Shown in pieces: positions 45,691 through 55,176 of a DNA stretch of 64,000 nt. How positions within the stretch are numbered: position 1 is the first letter of the stretch; each line of letters opens with the position of its first letter. This DNA comes from Neofusicoccum parvum (Eukaryota > Ascomycota > Dothideomycetes > Botryosphaeriales > Botryosphaeriaceae). A program made the translations under genes and the position numbers. A model generated the notes under the pieces. It saw only the letters and a program-made list of their open reading frames with translations. It made no database searches and was not told where the DNA came from. The DNA lies in assembly GCA_020912385.1 (NCBI GenBank), contig CP087208.1, positions 3,162,001 to 3,226,000 of the forward strand. The letters run 5' to 3'.

Positions 45691-47681
45691 GGAGTACAGG
45701 GCGTACTGGTGCTTGGAGTAAGTAGCGCAGCGTTATGGGGGTTGAAGGATTCATTCGGGTGGCTTAGGTATGTATATAAAAACACCTTTGCGTCTATGCG
45801 GATGCTTCAATTACGCATTGACAAGTGTATCCCGAGATGGAGTTCTCCATCCCTCCTGTGGCCCATCTTGAGCATCCCAGATGCGCCGGCAAGCGGCGTG
45901 CAGCGGTGGCAACAGCAGACGACGGATGCCACCATCGTCGCCGACACGAACACCAGCTGTTCCTCGGCGGCGTAAAGCCGGCGCAGGTGACGGGGCCTGT
46001 CGGCGGCCGTCCGCCAGTGATACGCCCAGCGTGAGCGCGCCCGGCTGTCCAACCGCCGCCGCGGGCCTCCACGTCCAGCGCCGCGGCGACCGGTGGCGGG
46101 CGTCGCCCCCGACAAAGCCGTCTCAGCGTGGCCGGCCGTCAGCGGTGCCGCCGCAGGTGAACCGGCAAGCACATCGCTCCGCCGACGGCGCCGCTGGGCT
46201 GGCCGCCGCCCCCCCTCCGCGCCCGCAGCGTCGCCCGCCGTCGTCGCCGCCGCTGCTGCGCAACGGTTGCCCCGGGCGCCCGTCGCCAGGCAGCAGCGCG
46301 GCGAGTGAACGGGCATCGGAAAATCTCGGCCGTCAGGTGCTGCGGGTTCGAGTGAAAGGGAAAGGGAAAAACCTCCATGCCCGCGTTCACCCAGCCACCG
46401 GCACGTCGCTTAACACGCTGTTGTTTTTCCCATGCCCGTCACCGAGGCTGCTGGCGGCCGCCGGCGGTTGCTGCCAGGCGTCACTTTCACCTTCACCCTG
46501 GCATGCGGCGGGGGATCCGCAGCGTCGATATACACAGGCAGATCCGGATCACATTGCGACTCGTCCAAAGACCAGGTCAGAATGTCTTTTGTAGGGATCT
46601 CGACGTGTTTGGTGGCAAGAAAAGGCATTGCGGTCTGCGTGGAAGGGAATTAGGGATGAGTTGCGAGGGCAAGTGGGGGACGCTGTAGTCAGATATATAT
46701 CCCGTTTGGTGGTTGCGCAGACCCCGCTCAGCTCCAACGAATGGGGTTGTGCGGAGTAAGACTCTCACCAAATAAACTCAACATGGCATGAAAACAACTC
46801 TCGAATGTCGGTGGTCGGCAGGAAGAGATAGGATTGTGCCCGCAGTAACAAAGGCCTGGTGCTCGCCCGAATTCGGAGGAGTTTCCGCTCTCGCTGGACC
46901 ACACGATATTTAGATCGGGCTGCTGCTTGGAATGTTCCAGACAACGAACGAGATAGGTGCAACCTGAACAGCAAAAAGTCGTCATTCTTCAATGGATTTT
47001 GTGAATATTCAGGGAAGTCTTGACGAAACTTGGCTCTCTTAAATCCGGACGTCTCGGCCGATCAACTTTAAATAGTGAGTGGAGGGTATGCAGCCAAGTA
47101 AGCTTGATTGGAGTTGGAGAATCTCCAAGAGCGTTTGTAAGTATGTCTGACACCCATAATAACCACGCAACAGCCGGTCCCAATGCTCGTCGCGGGAGCC
47201 TACCGGGTCAAGTTCGGCCTCGTGTTGCGAGACGTAGCCTTCCAGAGCCGATTCCTACTCAGATGCGGGCTGCTATACCTCGAATGCGCGCCAGGTCTCG
47301 GAGAACGCAGCATTGGCCGAGTGGCCAGAGCCGAAGAGTCGAGAGCAGAAAAGCCGTCTTCTACTATAGGCGTCCCAATGCGAGTGCGCGCGAACGCGAA
47401 TACGGCAGCGAGCAAGGCGCATTCGTATGTCGCGCTGAGGCTACCCAGCGAAGAGCCGAGCTGCATGAATCCCTGCAGCACGCAGCACGTGCAATTAGAA
47501 CACCTCCACTGTACACAGCCACAGCAATCTCCGGGATGGTCGACCAGAGTTTGTGGATGCATTCGCGATCGTGTGCGCGCGTATTCGCATGGCAAGGCGA
47601 CCCGGAGTGCCCGGACACCAGGTGGATTGCTCTGACGGAGGATATAAAGAACAGCGAGGACATGGGGAGCGGTCAACAAAC
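45691..47681. other. gene-poor region with an acyl-CoA-ligase relic
   Basis: About 2 kb follows the APN2 stop. The part next to APN2 (about 45940-46320) is strongly GC-rich with random open frames on both strands. The only recognisable coding signal is the minus-strand fragment at 46509-46628. Confidence 0.45.
46509..46628 (-). pseudogene. orphan N-terminal fragment of a 4-coumarate-CoA-ligase-like gene
   Basis: On the minus strand an ATG at 46628 begins MPFLATKHVEIPTKDILTWS, then SQCDPDLPVYIDAADP. This is the usual N terminus of fungal 4CL-like AMP-binding acyl-CoA ligases (MPFL..H..IPTKD.L.W, then P.YIDAA.P). After about 40 residues the similarity stops and a basic low-complexity sequence leads to a stop at 46410. 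Only about 0.8 kb remains before APN2, too little for the rest of a protein of about 550 residues, and none of its AMP-binding motifs is visible. A TATA-like sequence (ATATATAT, near 46694) lies upstream of the ATG. It looks like a truncated gene or a misassembled edge. The family call is from memory of the N-terminal pattern. Confidence 0.5.
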
Positions 47682-47981
47682 ATGGCTTCCGTTCCCTTTC
47701 CCAGGCAGTCGCATGTTGCGATGCTTGAGTCGTTTCTCCTCCTTCTTTCCGCGACGTTTTCGTTCAGCGCGCCGTTGATGTCGCCATCCGGGATGGGTGC
47801 GCGCAGCCAGCGCGGCCGAGACGAAGACTGCTGTCGGGACCACTTCTCGAAGGGCGACGGCTACCAGACAATGCAGCACGAAGCACGGCAGTGGGACGAG
47901 AAATACGACGGGCCGAAAGCAGACGAGAAACTGAGGCGTCGGTCGGCGGAGCGGAAGGAGAGGCAGCCGGCGCGACGGTGA
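47682..47981 (+). CDS. hypothetical small protein with signal-like hydrophobic segment
   Basis: A 99-residue frame starts MASVPFPRQSHVAMLESFLL and continues with LLLSATFSFSAPLMS, a segment like a signal peptide (an internal ATG just before it would make a more typical one). The remainder is charged, with an adjacent Cys pair (RDEDCCRDHFSKGD) and a Lys/Arg-rich tail. A TATA-like GATATAAAG lies about 40 bp upstream of the ATG. I recognise no family. It may be a lineage-specific gene or chance. Confidence 0.35.
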   Translation: MASVPFPRQSHVAMLESFLLLLSATFSFSAPLMSPSGMGARSQRGRDEDCCRDHFSKGDGYQTMQHEARQWDEKYDGPKADEKLRRRSAERKERQPARR

Positions 47982-48716
47982 TGGGGAAATGCAGAGAAGG
48001 CAGTGTGAGGCAGCATGAGAGGTGATATTGATGCCTGCGGTTAACGGGGTTTCATTATGCTGACGATCCGGCACAGCGAATCAGAGTGTCGCGTCAAGCC
48101 AGCAGTGGTGTTGCAGCGGGCCGGTCGAGGCTCAGCGCGTTGGTTTCCAACGACTTTATCCTGGGTTTCAGCAGCATCCTCAAACGCGCGCGGGCGGCGG
48201 CGAGGCGCAGGGCGGCTCTCGAAAATGGCACGATGCGGGGAAGGGTCTCGACGAGCTGCGCGTCAGGCGGGCGTGCGGACAATCAATGCGAAGATGGCAA
48301 AAGATGGGGTTGCCGGGGGACGGCAGGGGAGCGTGAGGCTGCTCGTGTCCGGGACGGGCGTGCTCGCGCCTTATGGGGCAAGCAGGCGCGGGCGGGCACG
48401 GCGCAGGCGTGGGGCCCGGAGTATTGGTGGCCGGGGGTGTCGCGCTGCGCCCGAGGCCATTGGCCGCCCGCCGCCGCCCCTCCAATTTCCAGGCAATCCC
48501 GCCCGTCTCAATCAAAGCACTGGCGCCGGCCGACGACCTCATCACCTGTTCCCATATCCTCGCGCGCGCCCCCTTCACGGCGGCCGACCTTTTCTTCAGA
48601 GCTGTCCCCAGCAAGCGTCTCCAAGCAGGCCCCCCAGACCAGACCCACCGCCTATCACCAGCCCACCGCCGCCGCACGCCTACCCAGCAGCCAATCGAGC
48701 ACTGCCATCCTCCGCC
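47982..48716. other. intergenic, promoter side of the small membrane protein
   Basis: This is 735 bp, GC-rich, with overlapping unsupported frames on both strands. Confidence 0.45.
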
Positions 48717-49181
48717 ATGGTCGACTGCGACGCCCACCCCAACAACTCGGCGTGCGAGAAGCCCGTCAGCGACGTGCTCAAGACCGCCGTGCCCGTGTCC
48801 ATCTTCGCAGTGTAGGCTCCGCCCTCGCCCCAGCCGCGCTGGGCCCGCACTGATTCACGCAGCATCTTCCTCACCGCCGGCATCGTCTTCTGGGTCATCA
48901 TGCGCAAGCGCCGCCAGCAGGAGCGCATCGCCGAGGAGAAGGCACGCCAGAAGTACCGCGACCTAGGCTTCGACGACGACGAGCCGCAGCGCCGCGGCAA
49001 GAACTCGACACGCCCGCCGCCCAACAACAACCGCCAGAGCATGGGCCCCGGCAGCGAGACCAACTACCACGCCAACCCCAACGCCTACCTGCGCGACAAC
49101 GGCAGCTCGTTCGCCCTGTCGCAGCTGCATCCCTCGCTGGACGGCCAGCAGAAGCCCGCCGTGCAAAAGGAGTTCGTATAG
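48717..49181 (+). CDS. conserved-looking single-pass membrane protein, function unknown
   Basis: Two exons (48717-48811 and 48863-49181), joined by a 51-nt GT-AG intron (donor GTAGGC), encode 137 residues. A short polar N terminus with two cysteines (MVDCDAHPNNSACEKPVSD) precedes one transmembrane helix (VPVSIFAVIFLTAGIVFWVI). A basic stop-transfer segment (MRKRRQQERIAEEKARQKYR) and a polar Asn/Gln/Pro-rich tail follow. The intron falls inside the helix and only the chosen donor gives a continuous hydrophobic segment. By the positive-inside rule the tail is cytosolic. I do not recognise a named family. Confidence 0.75.
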
Positions 49182-49377
49182 CCAGCTCAATCTCGCTCTT
49201 TGCCAATCCGGTCGGCCTCTTTCCAGCCTTTTCCGTCGTTTTCCGTTCTCGACCAGCTTCTATTTCCGGCGCCGCCGTTACGAGACTTGATCCTCACGGG
49301 CCACGCATACCCTTGGCGTTTGCTCTTCTCGCCGCAGTCCGGGCGTTTTGTCTTGCTTTAGTCCCGCTGCCCCTACT

Positions 49378-50796
49378 TCAGAACCTGTATTCCCTCCTGT
49401 GCCATTCCATCCACCTGTCCATGTTGATCGATCCTCCCCACATCTCTGTCACGCGGGTGCATTCAATGCCCGCCCGGACCTGCTGTCCGCTCATCCGCCA
49501 CGTCCTTGTGTGCACACTTTCATGCGGCGCAACCCACGGCTCCGTGTCGACTCCCGCACCAGCTGGCCGCGTAATCTGGACCAAGCTCTTCTCGTAGCAG
49601 CGGAACATGGTCACCTGCCGCAGCTGGTGCTTCTGATGCTCCAGGTGATGAAACACCGGGCTCCACTTGCCTGTACGGAGCGCCACCTCGTTCAGCTCCA
49701 GCTCCTCCAGCTCCGCGTTCTTTCGGAGCAGACAGAGCAGGTCGCTCTGCCGCACATCGAATCCGCGCAAAGTCAAGGAGCGCAGCTGCGATGCTGCTGC
49801 CTTGCTTGCGATGGTGCGGAAAAAGTCCAAATTCTCCCTCAGTTTGGCGTAGTAATGTCCTCGGACGTAACGTATATCGAGCCTCTCCAATCCACGGGCT
49901 GTTGATAGCACCAGCGCGAATTGCTGAGCAATCCCGTCATCAGCCAGCCAGCTCCAATCTACCTTGCTCTTTTTTCTGTCTTCCCCAAGCGTCTCTAGCG
50001 AACCATGAGTGATGCTGATGCTGAGCGATTTGAGAGACGAAAGGGTTGTTTCGAGGTTCGCCCTGGGCATCTTGGCAATCAAGGATCCGATTTCCACGGA
50101 CATCACGCTGCATCCCCATCCTCCTTGATAGACCAGCATATCTTCGACGGAGATGCGGGCACGGACCATGGCCTGAAGAACGATCGAAAAGTCATGGGTA
50201 GCCATCGTCCACAGGCACTTCCTGTCCCTGACGCCGTACCAATTCCCAGCCGCGGATGCGTGGCGGCGTCCTTGCCGTCCACCACCTGTGAACACTCCCG
50301 CCTCCAAGGAAAGCGTCACCAGCTTCCCAAGCCGCGTGAAGATGTCCGTGAGGATGGCCAAGTCGCTCCCTGAGGACCTAAGACGTTCTCTGTCCGCTTT
50401 GGTTTCCTGCAAGGTGTCCAGCGCCTCTTGGGCGGCTGCCACCTCCGCGTCTGTGCACTTGACGTCGATCGTCGGGCGTTTCGGGGTCCTGCCGACCGAC
50501 TTGTAGCCGGTCTCCACGATTCTCTTCGACGCCACTTCGTCCGGGATGGCGGTAATCAGGGTGATCTTCTGGACCACGCTGCCCAGGGTTGGGTGGGCCG
50601 CGATGGCGGATAAAGCTTCCAGAGACCTTGTCGACAGGTCGCAGGTCCTCTCGACGAAGCACTGCTCGAACCGCTTGTCCGTCACCTTGGCGGAGACGGC
50701 GCGGTCTGTCAGACGTAGAGCGAGGACGTCCTGTAGGGGGAGAGAGGAGGTAATGTGCTGCAAGAGCTCGACGGGCACGCTGGACAGGCCCGCCAT
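49378..50796 (-). CDS. F-box-like protein
   Basis: A single-exon minus-strand gene of 472 residues. The N terminus MAGLSSVPVELLQHITSSLP and LQDVLALRLTDRAVSAKVTD is an F-box-like Skp1-binding helix set. The rest is leucine-patterned (LETTLSSLKSLSISITHGSL, LRSLTLRGFDVRQSDLL, NAELEELELNEVALRTGKWS), suggesting a degenerate leucine-rich repeat fold. Many Pezizomycotina have large, fast-evolving sets of such proteins, likely SCF substrate receptors. A further in-frame ATG lies 39 codons upstream (50913). I choose 50796 because the F-box starts right after it. It converges on the small membrane protein gene, with 196 bp between stops. Confidence 0.8.
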   Translation of the reverse strand: MAGLSSVPVELLQHITSSLPLQDVLALRLTDRAVSAKVTDKRFEQCFVERTCDLSTRSLEALSAIAAHPTLGSVVQKITLITAIPDEVASKRIVETGYKSVGRTPKRPTIDVKCTDAEVAAAQEALDTLQETKADRERLRSSGSDLAILTDIFTRLGKLVTLSLEAGVFTGGGRQGRRHASAAGNWYGVRDRKCLWTMATHDFSIVLQAMVRARISVEDMLVYQGGWGCSVMSVEIGSLIAKMPRANLETTLSSLKSLSISITHGSLETLGEDRKKSKVDWSWLADDGIAQQFALVLSTARGLERLDIRYVRGHYYAKLRENLDFFRTIASKAAASQLRSLTLRGFDVRQSDLLCLLRKNAELEELELNEVALRTGKWSPVFHHLEHQKHQLRQVTMFRCYEKSLVQITRPAGAGVDTEPWVAPHESVHTRTWRMSGQQVRAGIECTRVTEMWGGSINMDRWMEWHRREYRF

Positions 50797-51110
50797 TCTT
50801 CTTCGCGGCGTTGGATGGTGATATCTGGGTGGAGAGAGGCTGGGAGAATACTGGAGTAAATTTTGAACGGAATGTATAATGTACACACTTGCACACTTTG
50901 AAGGTCTTTGCACCGCTTGTGTTCGCGTGAGGTATGATTAGGCAGCAGCTCGAAGGATTGTCACGTGCTGGCCATTTTAGCCAGAGCACCATCGAGATCT
51001 GCTGCGCATTCAGCTTGATCTACTTGACCTGTGCAGCCGAGAGAGGCTCGGTGCAAGGGGCGCCAATGATAAGCACCGCCACCACAATGTCCGCGCTACC
51101 CTGCTTAGCG
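50797..51110. other. intergenic, promoter side of the F-box gene
   Basis: This is 314 bp with no supported gene. Confidence 0.45.
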
Positions 51111-51671
51111 TTAATAGCTCTCGATACTACGACCACAGCCTCCCAGAACTACCCACAATGCACACCACGTCCGAAAATCGTGGGCAGCCATCCAACAGCG
51201 ACAGCACCAAACTGCCAGCATCACCCAAACCTCTAGCTCCTCCACCGCCACTGCATTTAACTCTCGCAGCTGAACTCGCCGCCAGCCGTGCCGCTCACCG
51301 CGTACGCGACGCTGGCCTCGGCCGCCGAGGGCGCGGCGCAGGTCCTCGGTGTTCTGGGTTTCGCAGCAGTCCGGCCATTCGGACGAGGCGTGCACCCGCA
51401 GCCACCTGTTCGCGGAGCTGATGCTGCGGGACGCCCCGGACGAGCCGTGCGTGCGCAGCGTGTCGGTGCGGCTCGCTACGGTGTATGTACGCCGGCTCTG
51501 GGTGGCGGGAGCGTGGAGCGGGAGGAGGGGTGGCGCGTCGGTACGTCGCAGGATGGGAATCGTTGTTGTAGATTTCCACATCGATGTTGTTGTTGGCAGC
51601 GACGTGGTCCCCAAACAGAGGGTCGTGGCTGCGCCGAGACCCAGGAGTGGTGGAAGTGAAATGAACTTCAT
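51111..51671 (-). CDS. putative secreted protein, structure uncertain
   Basis: A minus-strand frame begins MKFISLPPLLGLGAATTLCL at 51671, a good signal peptide. The downstream part is Ser/Thr/Arg-rich and includes SSEWPDCCETQNTEDLRRAL. The C-terminal portion (after about residue 118) looks unlike protein and may be intronic: a donor-like CGCG/GTGAGC site occurs near 51302. If spliced, the true product would be about 120-150 residues. No family is recognised. It could be a small secreted protein, or an annotation artefact of GC-rich DNA. Confidence 0.4.
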   Translation of the reverse strand: MKFISLPPLLGLGAATTLCLGTTSLPTTTSMWKSTTTIPILRRTDAPPLLPLHAPATQSRRTYTVASRTDTLRTHGSSGASRSISSANRWLRVHASSEWPDCCETQNTEDLRRALGGRGQRRVRGERHGWRRVQLRELNAVAVEELEVWVMLAVWCCRCWMAAHDFRTWCALWVVLGGCGRSIESY

Positions 51672-52309
51672 TTCTGCATCCTAAATGTAAGTGGTTGAAG
51701 CATAAGTCATTGATTTCGAACGTAAAGCCAGTGTACAAAAAATTACCATGATGGCTGTCTTAGTTGAGGGATTGTAGGCGCTCGAGAGCACAGTTAGCTG
51801 AGTGAAAAGGATAATAAGGGCGAAGAGTCGGTTCTTCTAAAGGGCCCGGACTAGTGCTTAGAGAGTGGACAAGGCGATGAAGTGGCCGGTGAATGGTTCT
51901 GCACTTGGGAAGAAGAACTTGATAGGTCGGGTATGGTACATGGAGAATAGAAGCTACTTAAGGCGGTTGCTGCAATGTCGAGGGCCGAATTCACCGAAAG
52001 GAGATCCGGAGTCTGGCTCGGGCTCGAGGACGAGGATGACAAGGAGAAGAGGAGAAAACACGTTGCTCGACATGAAGCATGCACACCTGCAATCTGCCCT
52101 GTGTCTTATGATGATCCGTACACAAGACTTAAGTCGGCATAAGGTTGGCCGGTTAGACGTCCCATCTCGCCGTAAGGGAATGGCCGAGACAATGTGGGGT
52201 AAAACAAGGCGGTACTCCACATCAGCCACCCGAAGCAGATCCGCCGGGCCCCCTCGCTCAAACTTTACCAACACAAAATAACCCCCAGTCGTCCCCAAAC
52301 TCTCTTCTT
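51672..52309. other. intergenic, divergent promoters
   Basis: This is 638 bp between the putative secreted protein (-) and the zinc-finger gene (+). No supported gene. Confidence 0.45.
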
Positions 52310-55015
52310 ATGCCCCTCAAGCAGTGCAGTAGATGCGAACGAACTTTCACCAAAGCCGAGCATCTCAAGCGACACGAACGCTCCCGTAAGTCGGCTGGAT
52401 CTGTTCTGGCGCCCTGGCCAAATTCTGATGTCCGAGTAGATACCAGAGAGAGGCCTTTCCAATGCCAGCAATGTGGGAAGAGGTTCGGAAGAAGGTGAGC
52501 GTTTGCTGTGGCCATCCACCTTGCTCCAGCTTACGCCAGTCAATGTAGTGATGTTCTTCACCGCCATGTCAAGGGCCACAAGCAAGACTCGGCCAACAGC
52601 CGCAGCAGCCACATGGAAGCGGGAAGAGACTCTCAGCATACATCATCATCAGGAGTGTCATTGCAAGAATCTTCCACTGACCAAAGCAGCCGCAATGCTA
52701 CAGGCTCTCCATTCTGGGCGCATGCTCCCCCGCTGGAGCCGTCGGGCGAACCGCCGCTGATCAGGAATGCGCCCGAGCCAATGCTCTCCGAGTCATCTGC
52801 TCCAGCCCTGGCCAATCGACCTACGATGAGTAGCTCTTCAACTATAAATCCCTGGACGTATAGTCCTGGGCAGACGAGCCACATCCTGGACACATTTCCG
52901 CAACACTCCGAGGACTGCACTGAATTCAGTACCGCCCCGACCGACACATGGCTTCTTCAAGGCTCGGGACCACTTCCGTCTTGGCAGCCTTTCAACTTCG
53001 ACTGGAATGCAGATGTCCCGGATTTGACGAATGAGATATCGCTTCCAGACAGCTCTGCTCCACCGTTGAAGGACGCCACTCTGTCTCTCGAGGATCCCCA
53101 GAACCGGTTCACACAAGTTCAGCACGCATGGCGCCACCGTTCCTTGAAGCAACCCGGCCAGGGCTCAATTTGGAGATGCATTGCCAGGTCTGCACCGCCG
53201 AGGGATCCCTCGGCGGAAAGCTCCGACGCCATCTTCTCCCAGTCTCACCGGGTTGATGAGAACTGCCGGCAGCGGCTGATAGGCAGCTTCAACAGTGCAC
53301 TGGCCTCCACGTATCTTGGTGAAGGCTCCGCCCCCGGTCATCTGAGCGTGGAATTTCCCTCCTCGGAGACTCTTGGATATGCCTTGGAGCAGTACTTTGT
53401 CTACTTCCACCCCATGCTACCCTTTGTGCATCTGCCCACGTTCCGCGTGCAAACAACACCGACTCCACTGCTGCTGTCCATGTGCCTCATAGGCCTGAGC
53501 GTCCTCCGCAATGGCAACAGCTCGGACTTTGTCTCGGGCGCTTTTGAGGTACCGCAATAGAAGCATACACGCTGCGCATGTCAGCTGAAACAACACAGGC
53601 AATGATTCGGATTGCTCTCGTTGAGCTCAATGCGGCAGCAGCTGCAAGGACACAGCCGGAGATATTTCTTCCTGCCATCGCTGCCACCCTTCTTCTGTTG
53701 AATCTCGCGGTTTTATTGGAGGTATTCATGAATCTCCCGATTGTCGTCCGATGAGTTTGATGTTAACATTGTCTCGCAGCACGAGGGCCGAGTTGGCCAG
53801 ACACATGCTCTTTGTGTCACCACACTATCCGTGAGTACCGATCCCATACGGCTCTGCTCTGCTCATACTGCATACAGATAGCACAGTCCCACGGCCTCTT
53901 ATCGGCAAGCGAAGACGAGTCTCTGGACGAACTGTTGGGGCATCATGCAGACACAGAAGTAAATTGGAAGGCGTGGAGTAGGCTGGAGAGCGCCAAACGG
54001 TAAGGCTGGTCTAGTCGTCCCCCTGCACGTGCAGTGCTGACCCTGGCACAGACTGGTGATTGGACTGCTTGAGATTGACCTGTGGTTCTCCCACTACCTG
54101 TCCGAACCACCCATCACCCAGCCCGACAACATCTCCCTCCTCCCACCGGCCGAAGACGCCCTCTTCAGCGCGCCGTCTCCCGAAGCATGGACCAAGCACC
54201 ACCGCCAACCCTCCACCCCCATCACGACGCGCTCAACCCCCTCCACCACCGACCCGCCCTCCCCCCTCCTCCTCCTCCTCCTCGCCCTCCAAACCCGCGC
54301 CACCCACCACCGCCTCCTCCCCGCCACCAGCCCCCTCCCCCCGCACCACCTCTACCCCCCCTCGTCCCCCCTCCTCACCACCACCCTCGCCCTCACCCCC
54401 CCAACCACCTTCCCCCCCCTCCTCCTCCACCACGCCCTCCACATCGCGCACCTCGCCCCCCTCCCCCTCCTCTCCCTCGCCGCCGGCCGCTCCGGCCCCG
54501 CCGCCGCCGCCGCCGCCCTCGCCCCGCTGCGCGCCTGGGCCGCCACCGCCGCCGCCCGCCGCGCAGCGCTGCACGCGGCCGCGGTGTTCGGGGCGGCGTG
54601 GCGGCGGCGCGTGGCCGACGCGGTGCCGCTGGGGGCGCGGGTGGTGGTGTTCGAGGCGGCGGTGGTGCTGGGGCTGTTTATCGTGGGGATGCCTGTGACG
54701 ACGGGGGAGGAGGCGGTGGTGGTGGTGGTGGAGGTGTTTGGGGAGGTGGATTGGGAGGGGGTTGGGGCGGCGGGGTATCGCGGGGATGAAGGGGAAGGGG
54801 AGGGGGGCGGCGCGGCGGGCAGGTGGGTGAGGGAGGGGGGCGCGTTTGCGGCGGGCGGGACGGTGGTGGGGGGCGGGAGGGTGCCGGCGAGGAGGTGTTT
54901 GATGCACTTTGCGGCGGTGATGGAGGGGCTGGGGAGGTGGGAGGCGAGGTCGTTGGTGGAGGTGTTGAAGGGGTTGAGTAGGGGTCCTGGTGCGGGTGAT
55001 GCGGAGATTTGGTAG
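52310..55015 (+). CDS. C2H2 zinc-finger transcription factor with fungal-specific regulatory domain
   Basis: Seven exons (52310-52385, 52440-52494, 52549-53548, 53599-53721, 53780-53830, 53878-53999, 54052-55015) encode 796 residues. Two adjacent C2H2 fingers open the protein: CSRCERTFTKAEHLKRHERS and, after the linker HTRERPF, CQQCGKRFGRSDVLHRHVKG. A Ser/Pro-rich linker follows. The fungal-specific transcription factor domain starts near residue 325 (YFVYFHPMLPFVHLPTFRV) and continues through LVIGLLEIDLWFSHYLSEPP. The splice joins rebuild both the linker and the second finger exactly. The last exon is compositionally extreme: Pro/Thr/Leu-rich, then Ala/Val/Gly-rich. The factor lies next to a P450 gene, so a pathway-specific role is possible but not shown. 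Confidence 0.9.
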
Positions 55016-55176
55016 AAGGGGTTGTTGGACGTGTCGCGTTGCTTTGGTGGCAGCTCGGAGAACGAATGATCACTTATTGTTTTTCCCAGACGCAGCAACG
55101 ATATCCTCAAATTATTGCTTTCCCACAATCACACTAACCGTAGACAAAATAGTAGGCCAAGTCAAGAACTCTCAGC

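Noticed and set aside
46340..46360. GGGTTCGAGTG, like a tRNA B box
   Set aside because: The trailing CC is missing and no A box or acceptor stem lies upstream.
47314..47324. TGGCCGAGTGG, like a tRNA A box
   Set aside because: No B box (GGTTCGANTCC) at the right distance and no cloverleaf could be drawn.
54233..55128. Long minus-strand frames opposite the zinc-finger gene's last exon
   Set aside because: They follow from the extreme C/G composition and encode only Pro/His/Ala or Gly/Glu repeats.
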